A DNA stretch of 64,000 nt from Candidatus Nanopelagicus limnes (GTDB lineage: Bacteria; Actinomycetota; Actinomycetes; Nanopelagicales; Nanopelagicaceae): positions 806,001-870,000 of the forward strand of contig NZ_CP016768.2 in assembly GCF_002287885.2 (NCBI RefSeq). Direction: 5' to 3'. Below, one piece after another: positions 36,605-45,750 of this stretch. Positions within the stretch are counted from its first letter, which is position 1. Each line of letters begins with the position of its first letter. Position numbers and translations under genes: made by a program. Below the pieces are notes generated by a model. It had not been told where the DNA came from. It worked only from the letters and a program-made list of their open reading frames with translations, and made no database searches.

Positions 36605-37758
36605 TGAGCCTTACCGGTTATAAACGCAGTGATGGCAGATGGGGTTTTAGAAACCATGTTTTGATCCTGCCACTTCATCAAATTTTGTCCGCTGCAGCAA
36701 GAGATATTGAAGACCAATCAAAGGGCGCAGTTGCAGTGAGCCATGATTGGTCGCAGGTAAATGAAAAAGATCATGAGCGCATCATTCACTCATTGGCAGG
36801 GAACGCGACAAATCCAAATCTCTACGCAACAATATTGTTGCGCCTTGGCACACCAATTGAGGATGAAGTAATCAGCAGGGCTAAAAGTTATGGCAAAACA
36901 AAGCTAATTGAGATATCACTCTCTGATTTAAAATCCTTAGATAAGTTAACCCAAGCTGGCATTGTTGAAGCTAATAAATTACTCACAGAGGCCAAAGGTG
37001 AGCAAAGAGTTGCAGCACCTATTTCTGCAATAGTTTTAGGCCTTGAGTGCGGTGGCTCGGATGCCTACTCTGGAATTACTGCCAACCCAGCGCTGGGTGT
37101 AGCAAGTGATGATTTAGTGGCGCAGGGCGCCACATCAATACTTGGTGAAACAATGGAGATCTTGGGCGCAGAACATTTATTAGCAAAGCGTGCAATTACT
37201 AAAGAGGTTGGCCAACAAATAATTGATGTGGTGGCAAGGTATGAAGCAAGTATTAACTATGAAGGAATTGATATCAGAGGCGCTCAACCATCAAGAGGAA
37301 ATATTGAAGGCGGACTATCAACATTGGAAGAGAAATCATTAGGAGCTGCTAAGAAGGCAGGCAACGCCCAATTTACTGGCGTACTTGAGTATGCAATTGC
37401 GCCAACAAAGGCAGGCCTTTACTTCATGGACACACCAGGTCATGACATTGAACAGTTAACTGGCTTTGGCGCAGCCGGTGTAAACATAACTGTCTTCACA
37501 ACAGGTAGGGGAACTCCTACGGGCAGCGCCGTAATGCCAACAATTAAGGTGGCAACTAATACTGAGATGGCAACTGCTATTCCAGATATTATCGATTTAA
37601 ACTCCGGCACAATCGCTGATGGCACCCAAACTTTGGAAGAAAATGGGCAAGAGATCTATAAGTTAATTTTAGATGTGGCCAATGGTCAATTAACCAAGGC
37701 AGAACTTGGCGGCCATCATGAGTTTAATCTCTCAAGGCTTTATGGCTCTTCTTTGTAA
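36604..37758 (+). CDS. UxaA-family hydrolase with degenerate middle domain and C-terminal domain
   Basis: About 384 residues. The N-terminal part copies the middle-domain opening (GYKRSDGRWGFRNHVLILP) but has lost the Cys loops (SHDWSQVNEKDHER replaces the NGCG region). The C-terminal part is the canonical third domain (VLGLECGGSDAYSGITANPA, FMDTPGHDIEQLTG, TTGRGTPTGSAVMPTIKV). Together with the two preceding genes it makes a complete dehydratase in three polypeptides. I start at ATG 36604, overlapping the previous stop by one base; a GTG at 36601 is possible. Confidence 0.82.
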   Translation: MSLTGYKRSDGRWGFRNHVLILPLHQILSAAARDIEDQSKGAVAVSHDWSQVNEKDHERIIHSLAGNATNPNLYATILLRLGTPIEDEVISRAKSYGKTKLIEISLSDLKSLDKLTQAGIVEANKLLTEAKGEQRVAAPISAIVLGLECGGSDAYSGITANPALGVASDDLVAQGATSILGETMEILGAEHLLAKRAITKEVGQQIIDVVARYEASINYEGIDIRGAQPSRGNIEGGLSTLEEKSLGAAKKAGNAQFTGVLEYAIAPTKAGLYFMDTPGHDIEQLTGFGAAGVNITVFTTGRGTPTGSAVMPTIKVATNTEMATAIPDIIDLNSGTIADGTQTLEENGQEIYKLILDVANGQLTKAELGGHHEFNLSRLYGSSL

Positions 37759-37781
37759 TCAGAGTAGGTAAACTCCCCCAA

Positions 37782-38546
37782 ATGCGCGCCTTATTCATCG
37801 AACATGATCACATCTCGCTCGGTGGTCCAATCTGGCGATCTCTAGAAAAACATGGCTATGAGATTGAAAGGTTTTTGATTGTGCCGGAGGAGAATTTTTC
37901 AACTCCTAATGTGCATGCAAATTTTCCAAACTTTTTAGAGTATGACCTACTAGTTCCAATGGGCGCCCCCTATGGAGCCTATGAAGATGATCGAATTGGT
38001 AATTGGCTCAAGCCAGAGCTTGAAAAACTTAAAGAAGCTCACAATGAAGGAGTACCAATTCTTGGTATTTGTTTTGGTGGTCAATTAATGGCAAGAGCGT
38101 TAGGTGGCTCAGTTGCAAGAGCGCCAAAGGCTGAGGTTGGTTGGTATGAGATTGAATCTAATGACACAACATTAATTCCAACTGGTCCCTGGTTTGAATA
38201 CCACTGGGATAGATGGACAACTCCAAAGGGTGCTACTGAGATTGCAAAAACAGCTGGTGCTAACCAAGCATTTGTAATGGGTAGAACTCTTGGCCTGCAA
38301 TTTCATCCAGAGGTTGATCCTGAAGTACTAGAAGCATGGCTAAGCCGGCAAAGTGGTTGTGTTGAGATTACTGGTGAAGGAGTTGATCTTGATCTCCTTC
38401 GCAAACAAACTAAAGAGCTTGAAGCATCATCAAATAAGAGAGCATCAGATTTAGTAGATACCTTCTTACGCAGAGTAGCAACATCTGAGGTAGTAAAGGA
38501 GCAGGTAAGCATTAGATCAAAACTTGCTGAGCAAGTAAGCAAATAA
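37782..38546 (+). CDS. Class I glutamine amidotransferase-like protein
   Basis: A 254-residue protein with the class I GATase fold of GMP synthase-like proteins: nucleophile C97 in LGICFGGQLMARALGG, and H175-E177 in LQFHPEVDP. The N terminus is degenerate compared with GuaA, and no partner synthetase is fused. It sits between the dehydratase genes and a drug/metabolite transporter. Such stand-alone proteins often act on small amides or gamma-glutamyl compounds, but the role here is not known. Confidence 0.8.
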   Translation: MRALFIEHDHISLGGPIWRSLEKHGYEIERFLIVPEENFSTPNVHANFPNFLEYDLLVPMGAPYGAYEDDRIGNWLKPELEKLKEAHNEGVPILGICFGGQLMARALGGSVARAPKAEVGWYEIESNDTTLIPTGPWFEYHWDRWTTPKGATEIAKTAGANQAFVMGRTLGLQFHPEVDPEVLEAWLSRQSGCVEITGEGVDLDLLRKQTKELEASSNKRASDLVDTFLRRVATSEVVKEQVSIRSKLAEQVSK

Positions 38547-39379
38547 TGATTGGCGAGATTTCTTCTTTCTCAAATGCTTTAGCAAATGCCTTCACCAATA
38601 CCCTGGGTGGTAAATCAACTCAAATAAGTAGCTGGCGCAACACATTACGTGCCTCTAGCTCAATTGCAATGGCAATTATTTCTGTAGTAATCCTCTTTAA
38701 TCTAAATACCATCACCTTAAGAGTGATCTTAATTGGTATAGCCGCCGGCTTTATCGGCGGACTAGGCCTTCCCTTTATCTACCAAGCATTCTCAATTGGA
38801 TCAGTCTCATTTGTATCCCCGGTTGTGGCATTGGTGCAATCATTTAACTTAATCCTCTTTGCTGTCCTTGTTAAAGATGAATCAATCTCCTGGACCTTTC
38901 CAATTGCAACAGCTTTAGGCGCTCTTGGTTTGTTTCTAGCTTCTCGCACATCAGCAAGTCATCAGAAGGCGACATTAAAAGTATTTGGTCTAACAACAGC
39001 TGCTGCATGTTGCTTCACCGGCTTTTCAGTATTGATGACAGAAATAGATGAATCCCAAATTATTGCCGCCCTCTTTGGCGCAAGAATTGGTGTATTACTT
39101 GTTTCACTTATCTTTTCTCCAAAGAGTAATCAAAAACCACAATCGAGTAGTTGGAAGAAGTACGCACTTCTTTCTGGCTCATGTGAGATGCTGGCAAATC
39201 TATTTTTCATGATTGCCATTACAAACCTAGAGTTAAGCAAGGTTGGTGTCTTTATGGCATCAGCCCCTGCCCTATCTGCCTTAATTGCGATAAAGCTAAT
39301 GAAGCAAAGACCATCTATTGCCAACTGGTTAGGAATTGCAGCGACCTCATCGGCGCTGGCGATAATTGCGTTGAATTAA
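38546..39379 (+). CDS. EamA/DMT-family membrane transporter
   Basis: A 277-residue integral membrane protein of about ten hydrophobic segments, with the two-fold repeat typical of the drug/metabolite transporter superfamily. It overlaps the amidotransferase stop by 1 nt (TAATG) and ends the rightward operon, converging with the exonuclease gene. It may export a by-product or import a substrate. Confidence 0.82.
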   Translation: MIGEISSFSNALANAFTNTLGGKSTQISSWRNTLRASSSIAMAIISVVILFNLNTITLRVILIGIAAGFIGGLGLPFIYQAFSIGSVSFVSPVVALVQSFNLILFAVLVKDESISWTFPIATALGALGLFLASRTSASHQKATLKVFGLTTAAACCFTGFSVLMTEIDESQIIAALFGARIGVLLVSLIFSPKSNQKPQSSSWKKYALLSGSCEMLANLFFMIAITNLELSKVGVFMASAPALSALIAIKLMKQRPSIANWLGIAATSSALAIIALN

Positions 39380-39384
39380 ATTAA

Positions 39385-40635
39385 TCAGCCAAACGTACAA
39401 AAAGTAATGAATTTCTCTACAGAAATTATTGGTATTCCCCAACCCTTAGCCTTTTTTGATTTTCCAGACATGGAAGACTCATCAGCTGTGACAAGAACAT
39501 CACAACCTCTTTTAGTCACATCATTAACTGGGTGTAGGCCAACCTTTGCTGCAAGTGCTTCAAGATCTTCCCTGCTTATCTGTTCACCATTGAATCCAAC
39601 AGCCGCACCAGTAAAACATACTTTTTTACCTACACTTAAGTTATCGCTGTTTGCCTTAATAGGTTGAGCTGTCTCAGGAATTACTACAGGTAGGCGAAGT
39701 GCTGCACCAACTTTTTCAATCATCTCTCGCTCTTGAACAGTGATTACGCCATCTCGAAGAGCAGCCTGAATAAATGAATCAAGATAGCCAGTATGTAGTT
39801 TTAGAACATCTTTCTGACTGACACCAAGATCTTCTGCCCACTTATTAAGTTCACTCTCTTCATCACTACTAATGATTAAGTCCTGCATCGCCATATTAAG
39901 CAGCAATAAATATGCTATAAATTTTTCATCTGATGTAGGGAAAGGTATTTTCTTAGTAAATGCTTGAATTCGCTCTAAAGCATCATCTTTTTTATTGCTA
40001 AAAGCAGTTCTTACTAAAATTCTTGCTGGATTGGTATCTGATGAATAATCAACCATTGCCGAACTGACCTCTTGCTCGTCCTCTGAAAGGTGGTTAAAAA
40101 GCTCCATGGTCATTTTGCAGTCACCAAGTGCACTGTGTGCATCAACAATTTTAATTCCAACCTCATCGCATGCATCAGAAAGTGAAGATTTTCCAGCTGG
40201 AAGCAATCTACGTGCAGCGGTCATCGTGCAAAATCCTTTACCAATATCACCTTGAGTGTTGGCTCTATTAAATTCTTGAATAAGCATTCGAGCATCAAAA
40301 CCTAAATTATGTGCGACTATAACCCGATTGTTAATCATTCTAAAGACATCGTTGATTACATCTCCAAAAATTGGAGCTGATGAAACCATTGATGCGGTAA
40401 TTCCATGAATATTTGTTTTACCCACGTCACGTTGGGGATTAATCAAAGTAGACCACTCCTCGATTACTTCATTACCTTTAAACGCAACTAAGGCGATTTC
40501 AACAATACGATCAGCTTTCATCGTGCCCGTTGTTTCAGTGTCTAATACAACATATTCAATCTCACTACTTGGCATCATTAACTTTTTAGATGCAGAATTC
40601 AATAGCGACCATGGTCCTTTAATTAGGTCGCCCAT
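39385..40635 (-). CDS. DEDD 3'-5' exonuclease with TerB-like and BRCT domains
   Basis: About 416 residues in three parts. First a DnaQ-type exonuclease: Exo I DTETTG (32-37), Exo II HNLGFDARM (D114) and Exo III HSALGDCKM (H167, D172). Then a helical TerB-like region (about 225-310; LRDGVITVQEREMIEKVG). Last a BRCT domain (about 335-416; KKVCFTGAAVGFNG). ATG at 40633-40635 follows the protease stop closely; an in-frame TTG 18 nt upstream would overlap it. The combination suggests DNA processing at damage or foreign DNA. Confidence 0.85.
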   Translation of the reverse strand: MGDLIKGPWSLLNSASKKLMMPSSEIEYVVLDTETTGTMKADRIVEIALVAFKGNEVIEEWSTLINPQRDVGKTNIHGITASMVSSAPIFGDVINDVFRMINNRVIVAHNLGFDARMLIQEFNRANTQGDIGKGFCTMTAARRLLPAGKSSLSDACDEVGIKIVDAHSALGDCKMTMELFNHLSEDEQEVSSAMVDYSSDTNPARILVRTAFSNKKDDALERIQAFTKKIPFPTSDEKFIAYLLLLNMAMQDLIISSDEESELNKWAEDLGVSQKDVLKLHTGYLDSFIQAALRDGVITVQEREMIEKVGAALRLPVVIPETAQPIKANSDNLSVGKKVCFTGAAVGFNGEQISREDLEALAAKVGLHPVNDVTKRGCDVLVTADESSMSGKSKKAKGWGIPIISVEKFITFCTFG

Positions 40636-40637
40636 AT

Positions 40638-41387
40638 TTAGTCTTCTTTCCAAAACACATTCTTTTCACACTCCATAATCTTTATGCAGAGTGCATTTAG
40701 AGACATTGCTCCGTTGTATTGCTCATCTATTTGGCCGAAGGTGTTTGTACCAACCACATTTCCTTCATTATCAACAAGTGGTCCACCACTGTTGCCGTGA
40801 GATAAAGGCGCAGTCATAAGGATTTCTAACTTTGTGCCATTTAAAACATTACCGAATGCAACAGAGCCTTCATAACCATCAGCACTTCCAATAGCTGCTA
40901 CCCAGTAACCTGCATAAGGTTCATACTCAGATAGCTTTAATGGAGTTACCTCAAGGGCAGAAGCAATTGATGCTAAGTCATTCTCTTCATCCCAGTTATC
41001 AATTACTGCTTGATACTTATCGCCGTAAAGTGAGGCTACTCTGACTTTTCCTTTGCCATCTAAGCATTCATCAATTACATGGTGGTTAGTAATTAAAGTT
41101 GTTGGATATCTCTTGCCTTGACTATGGTCTAGATCAATTGCCCAGCCAGAGCCAAAGCTACCTAATACTTTAGGGTCATTAGGTTCACAAAATATTGTGA
41201 CTGTGGATTCTTGGACCTTTGTTATTAGTTTTTCAATTCCTCTGGGTGGCACATAACCATCACCTCTTGGATCACTTAAATAAAACTGTTGGGCAGGTGC
41301 CCAGGTGAGAATAAATGCACCGAGTGCAAATGGAAGTGCAATGATCGTGGCAAATGCGGTGATCTTCTGAGCTATGTTGTTTTCCAT
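40638..41387 (-). CDS. Membrane-anchored trypsin-like serine protease
   Basis: A 249-residue protein with one N-terminal transmembrane segment (about 9-29) and a chymotrypsin-fold domain. The triad is H103 (TNHHVIDEC), D137 (EENDLASIAS) and S200 (SHGNSGGPLVD). It resembles HtrA/DegS-type proteases without a PDZ domain. It is the middle gene of a minus-strand trio and ends 2 nt before the exonuclease ATG, indicating co-expression. Confidence 0.85.
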   Translation of the reverse strand: MENNIAQKITAFATIIALPFALGAFILTWAPAQQFYLSDPRGDGYVPPRGIEKLITKVQESTVTIFCEPNDPKVLGSFGSGWAIDLDHSQGKRYPTTLITNHHVIDECLDGKGKVRVASLYGDKYQAVIDNWDEENDLASIASALEVTPLKLSEYEPYAGYWVAAIGSADGYEGSVAFGNVLNGTKLEILMTAPLSHGNSGGPLVDNEGNVVGTNTFGQIDEQYNGAMSLNALCIKIMECEKNVFWKED

Positions 41388-41396
41388 AGTTATAAC

Positions 41397-41639
41397 CTAC
41401 TCACGTCCTGTGTGATTCTTAAGAGTTGGCAGTGAAGGCGCTTGTGTATTTACCTGCTTTAAGAAGTAATTCTTAGAAACATCTAACACCTGCCACTCTC
41501 GATCAACCTCTGCCCACTTATCAAGGTGAATATCATTGGCAAACAGCTCTGCCTCATCAGAATCTTGGGCTTGCATGATTATCTGAAAATCTATGGTTAA
41601 TCTTCCTGTAACTCGATATCTATTCTCTTTTGGCTCCAT
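41397..41639 (-). CDS. Small protein of unknown function
   Basis: An 80-residue, soluble, acidic protein (MEPKENRYRVTGRLTIDF at the start) with alternating hydrophobic residues that suggest a beta-alpha-beta fold. I recognise no family. It begins the three-gene unit with the protease (9 nt gap) and exonuclease. ATG at 41637-41639 is the first in-frame start. Confidence 0.6.
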   Translation of the reverse strand: MEPKENRYRVTGRLTIDFQIIMQAQDSDEAELFANDIHLDKWAEVDREWQVLDVSKNYFLKQVNTQAPSLPTLKNHTGRE

Positions 41640-41660
41640 GGCAAGATCCTGCCCCCCACC

Positions 41661-41781
41661 ACTGACAGTGGCTAGGGCCTGTAAAGGTCTTCAAAATGCT
41701 TCTAAAAGTGTGAACATCAATCAATTTTCTGTTATTCACCGTAGTCGGAACTTAGAATTCTGGCTCTTAAACTGTCAGTGG
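41661..41781. repeat. Pair of ACTGwCAGTGG elements in the divergent intergenic region
   Basis: ACTGACAGTGG (41661-41671) and ACTGTCAGTGG (41771-41781) lie exactly 110 bp apart in the same orientation. The first is part of a perfect inverted repeat, CCACTG-A-CAGTGG (41659-41671). They sit in the 268-nt gap between the protease unit and the ATPase-Z1 unit. No other structure is seen in this gap. They may be binding sites for a regulator controlling both directions. Confidence 0.45.
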
Positions 41782-41907
41782 ACTGACTCATACTTATTGA
41801 AATGGAAAACTTCCATAGACTTTCAAACAGGGGGCATGAAAAAATGAGGCTTACGTTACGAATGATGAATCCTGTGCAAAATCTAACAATTAGCTTAGGC
41901 TGCGCCA

Positions 41908-43560
41908 ATGAGCGTAGATAAGGATACTCCAGAGCAAGTAACTATTAGACCAGGTATTGGCTTATATGCATTATTCCCATCACTAAGGTATTCGCCTTGG
42001 GTCGCGCTGGGCGAGATGGTTGATAACTCAATTCAATCTTATCAAGAGCATAAAGAAGAGTTGTTTGCATTGCACGGGCCAGAATATAAATTAAGGATAG
42101 AAATTAATTATAGCTCCGGAGATAACCCAACGATTCAATTAATTGATAATGCCGCTGGAATATATACAAAAGATATTGAACGAGCATTTACACCAGCAAT
42201 GCCACCTGCTGACAAAAAAGGAATCTCCCAATACGGAATTGGCATGAAAAGTTCAGCTTGCTGGTATGCCAATTTTTTCACTATTCGAACCAGGGCCCTC
42301 GGCGAACCAATCATAAGAACAGTAACTTTTGATATACCTAAAATCATTAAGAATGAAATTTACGAACTTGATATTGAAAAGGAAGAAGCGACAAACCCGA
42401 AAGTTCATGGAACCAGGATAATTTTAAAAAATTTAAACCAACCAGTACCTGTGGCTGGAGCAGCATCTAGGTTGCGAAGTTACTTACGAAGCATGTATCG
42501 CGACTTTCTTCGAACTGGCGAACTGGTTTTACTAATTAATAATGAGGTTCAAGAAGCGCCTATGACAAATTGGCTTTTAGCCCCCTACTGGCCCACTGAT
42601 ATGGGTCCCTTAGACGATAAAAACTATGAATGGGTAAAAGATTTCGAAATTGAACTTAATGAATCCCATAATCCAATAAATCCTGCGGACCCAGCACCGA
42701 AAATTCGTGGGCGGATTGGAATATTGGAGAAAGGTGATACTAAGCGAGCAGGCCTAGCATTGCTTTGGCGAAGAAAAGTGGTCCAAGGTGCAGGAAACAT
42801 GGCAGATAGTCCGGATGATCTTTATAGGCCGGGCAGGATTTTCGGTGGTGCCAACAGTTTCGAAAGACAAAGGGTTGTTGGAGAACTTGATGTTTCTGAA
42901 CTCAGTGTAACTTCATTTAAAGATGCAGTTGTATGGCGCGAAGGTCAAGAAGAAGAGGTATTGAAAAAAATAAAAGAGGCTTTAAATACAGAACCAAATC
43001 CATTATTAAAAATGGCAAAGAATTATCGAGCAAGTGACAACTCAAAAGCTGGCAAGGCAAAACTTCAAGGATCTTTGTCAGATGTCGTTGATTCAGCAAC
43101 TAGAGCCCTAATTGAGAACAATGCATCAGAACAACTAGGAGATGGTTTTGAAATCACCAAAACAACTGAGGTTCCAGAGCCTCCTCGAACAGATGAAACA
43201 AATGTTGTCCAAAAAGTTATTAAGCTAATTCCTCAGTTTAATTCTGACATAATTCTTGAAGTAAAAGATCAAATTGCAGATACAAGTTGGCTGCGAGTAA
43301 GACAAATTCCTGATTTAGATAAGTGGGTAATTACCATAAACCGGGAGCATCCATTTATGAAGTCATTTACCGTCGCAGATCCAGATTCTTTGGATCCAGT
43401 ACTAAGAATTGCTTTGGCAATTGGCATTGCTGAAATACAAGGTTTAAGTTCAGGATTCGATACTGCTGGATTCCTGCGACTAAGTATTAACGATTTATTG
43501 AGAAATTATCTTTCCTCAAGATCTGATGTTATTGAAATGACAGATGAAGAAAATGGTTAA
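41908..43560 (+). CDS. GHKL (HSP90/MutL-like) ATPase of a Z1-type restriction locus
   Basis: A 550-residue protein with an N-terminal GHKL ATPase: N-box E36, D39, N40 in GEMVDNSIQS, the DNAAG motif (80-84) and GIGMKSSACWYAN (111-123). The rest is a less recognisable alpha/beta region with a charged middle. MutL/MORC-like ATPases paired with Z1-domain helicases have been linked to restriction-modification loci. It overlaps the Z1 gene by 17 nt, so the two are translated together and probably form a complex that uses ATP to sense or clamp DNA. Confidence 0.85.
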   Translation: MSVDKDTPEQVTIRPGIGLYALFPSLRYSPWVALGEMVDNSIQSYQEHKEELFALHGPEYKLRIEINYSSGDNPTIQLIDNAAGIYTKDIERAFTPAMPPADKKGISQYGIGMKSSACWYANFFTIRTRALGEPIIRTVTFDIPKIIKNEIYELDIEKEEATNPKVHGTRIILKNLNQPVPVAGAASRLRSYLRSMYRDFLRTGELVLLINNEVQEAPMTNWLLAPYWPTDMGPLDDKNYEWVKDFEIELNESHNPINPADPAPKIRGRIGILEKGDTKRAGLALLWRRKVVQGAGNMADSPDDLYRPGRIFGGANSFERQRVVGELDVSELSVTSFKDAVVWREGQEEEVLKKIKEALNTEPNPLLKMAKNYRASDNSKAGKAKLQGSLSDVVDSATRALIENNASEQLGDGFEITKTTEVPEPPRTDETNVVQKVIKLIPQFNSDIILEVKDQIADTSWLRVRQIPDLDKWVITINREHPFMKSFTVADPDSLDPVLRIALAIGIAEIQGLSSGFDTAGFLRLSINDLLRNYLSSRSDVIEMTDEENG

Positions 43561-45742
43561 AACAGGAGGCGAATTTAAAGAATTTATTGAGCGACAAAAT
43601 TTGGATGCTTCCTCACAAGAACGATTGAAACTAACCACGACTAAAATACTTGAAAGAAGTGAACTTTTGAACGGAAATATAAGTTCAAATTGTCAATTGG
43701 TTGTAGGTGAAGTTCAAAGCGGCAAAACAATGTCTTTTACGGCTTTAACCGCACTGGCTCATGAAAATGGGTTCCCATTAGTAGTTGTGCTCGCAGGTAC
43801 CAAAGACCAATTACTAATCCAAACGGCAGATAGGTTAACCAAAGATTTAAGAGCAGAAGGCAATGGCGGAGCTAATCCATGGGTAATGCTAGTTAAACCA
43901 AAGCGGCGCGACCATAATTCAAACTTAAGAACTATTCAACGCGCTTTAAGTATTTGGAGCGAAGTTGATGCACCTGAGTCTTTCAAGCCAACAGTTGTAA
44001 TTACAGTGCTTAAAAATCGTGCTTGCTTGGATGCTACCACTTTGCTAATTGAAGGATTAAGGTCGAAGATAAATTTAAGTAATTATCCTGTTTTAATCAT
44101 CGACGATGAAGGTGACCAGGCCGGGTTGAACTTAAGTTGGTTAACCGGTGAAGAGTCAACGATTTATTCAGCAATTGGTAGATTACGTAATTCATTGAGC
44201 CATCATAGTTATGTTATGTACACAGCTACTCCTCAAGGTCCGTTACTTGTTAACATTGAAGACGCACTTTCACCGAAGTATGTAACCCTTTTAGAATCAG
44301 GGGCAGATTACTTAGGGGGAAATGAACTATTCAATGAATATGATGAATACACAAGATCTATTCCAGACCAAGAAATAAATCAAGTTTTTGATACTTCTTC
44401 GACGGCAGGTATTCCAAATAGCCTTAAACAATCGGTTGCGTATTATTTAATCGCACTATTTGTGGCTCAAAACAGGAGTTATCCAAAACCTATTAGCATG
44501 TTGGTTCATCCATCTGCGCAGGTTAGCTTGCATGGCAAATATGAAGTTTGGATCACTAATCTTTTGTCCGCATGGGAGACCATCCTGAGAGAACCAGAAG
44601 AATTCCTTTATGAAAAAGAGAAAATTTCTTTTTTTCAACCTGCTCTTGAAGAATTGAAAAAAACTTGCACAATAAAAGATGATTGGGATCTAGATGCTGC
44701 GTTAAAAGAGATTCGCTGGTGGATCTCTAAAATCGAAGTACGTGTAGTAAATGCCGAAACAAGTAACATCCATGCTAGCGAATGGCTGAGTAAAGCTGGT
44801 TGGATTTTAATTGGTGGAAATAAGCTCGAACGTGGATTTACAATTGAAAATTTAGCAGTGACGTATATGCCTAGATCTACTGGGGTTGGAAATGTAGATG
44901 TAATTCAACAAAGAGGTAGGTTTTTTGGTTATAAGCGAAAATATAAAGACTTGCTGAGGGGATGGTTTTTTCAGGATCATATCCAAGCTTATGTTTCTTA
45001 CGTAGACCACGAGAATTCTATTCGAACTCAACTTAGATCTATAGATCTTGGGAACCAGAAACTGGGCGATTGGAGGAGAAAATTCCTTCTGGATCCAATT
45101 TATCAACCAGTTAGAAATCAGGTAATTTCTCTTGGAATAAGTCACCGTAGGCTTGCAACTTTTAAGCAGCACATGCTTTTCGACCCCAGTATTCTAAGTT
45201 ATCAAGAATCCTTCAAAAAGAAGTTGTATGAATACACGAATTCATTGATAAAACTCCCACAAGACAATCGAAACGACCATGCAAATTATTACTGTCCAGT
45301 TAATTACGAATTAGCACTCGAACTCTTAGCTGACTGGCCAATGTCTCCAGAGAATAGGGTGGAGCTTGATGATTTGATATGGGCAATTCAATCCCTTGCC
45401 GATAAGGATGAATTAAAAGCGGCCAATTTAGTATTTATGGATTGGGATCCTAATACTCGAAAACAAATAACTCGTGATCGATCCATGCTCCAGTTTAGAG
45501 CTAATCCAGAAAGATCACCTTATGAACAGGTAATAGCTAATATATTTCAAGGTCGCTCAGGCAGGCCTGGAACTGGATATCTGGGAGATTTCGAAATGAC
45601 AATACCAAATGCGATTACAATTCAAATACATTTAGTTAAACCATTTTACGAAAAAACTCCAAAAGAGCCTGTTTACGCGTTGGGCCTGATTTTCCCCGGT
45701 ACTAACGATGGTTTTGTAATTGAGAATAAACGTCGTCAGTAG
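43544..45742 (+). CDS. Z1-domain SF2 helicase-like protein
   Basis: A 732-residue superfamily 2 ATPase. Walker A is GEVQSGKT (55-62), Walker B region is IIDDEGDQ (about 185-192), TATP is at 227-230, and later GGNKLERGFTIENLAVTY with QQRGRFFGYKRK (about 415-465) matches motifs V and VI. The Pfam Z1 domain typically lies in such helicases next to GHKL ATPases. It is likely the motor of the system. It ends 8 nt before the convergent methyltransferase gene. Confidence 0.85.
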   Translation: MKKMVKTGGEFKEFIERQNLDASSQERLKLTTTKILERSELLNGNISSNCQLVVGEVQSGKTMSFTALTALAHENGFPLVVVLAGTKDQLLIQTADRLTKDLRAEGNGGANPWVMLVKPKRRDHNSNLRTIQRALSIWSEVDAPESFKPTVVITVLKNRACLDATTLLIEGLRSKINLSNYPVLIIDDEGDQAGLNLSWLTGEESTIYSAIGRLRNSLSHHSYVMYTATPQGPLLVNIEDALSPKYVTLLESGADYLGGNELFNEYDEYTRSIPDQEINQVFDTSSTAGIPNSLKQSVAYYLIALFVAQNRSYPKPISMLVHPSAQVSLHGKYEVWITNLLSAWETILREPEEFLYEKEKISFFQPALEELKKTCTIKDDWDLDAALKEIRWWISKIEVRVVNAETSNIHASEWLSKAGWILIGGNKLERGFTIENLAVTYMPRSTGVGNVDVIQQRGRFFGYKRKYKDLLRGWFFQDHIQAYVSYVDHENSIRTQLRSIDLGNQKLGDWRRKFLLDPIYQPVRNQVISLGISHRRLATFKQHMLFDPSILSYQESFKKKLYEYTNSLIKLPQDNRNDHANYYCPVNYELALELLADWPMSPENRVELDDLIWAIQSLADKDELKAANLVFMDWDPNTRKQITRDRSMLQFRANPERSPYEQVIANIFQGRSGRPGTGYLGDFEMTIPNAITIQIHLVKPFYEKTPKEPVYALGLIFPGTNDGFVIENKRRQ

Positions 45743-45750
45743 TGAAACCT

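Noticed and set aside
41593-41847. 84-codon plus-strand open frame across the gap before the ATPase gene
   Set aside because: It starts inside the 80-residue gene on the other strand, and has no ribosome binding site or conserved-looking pattern.
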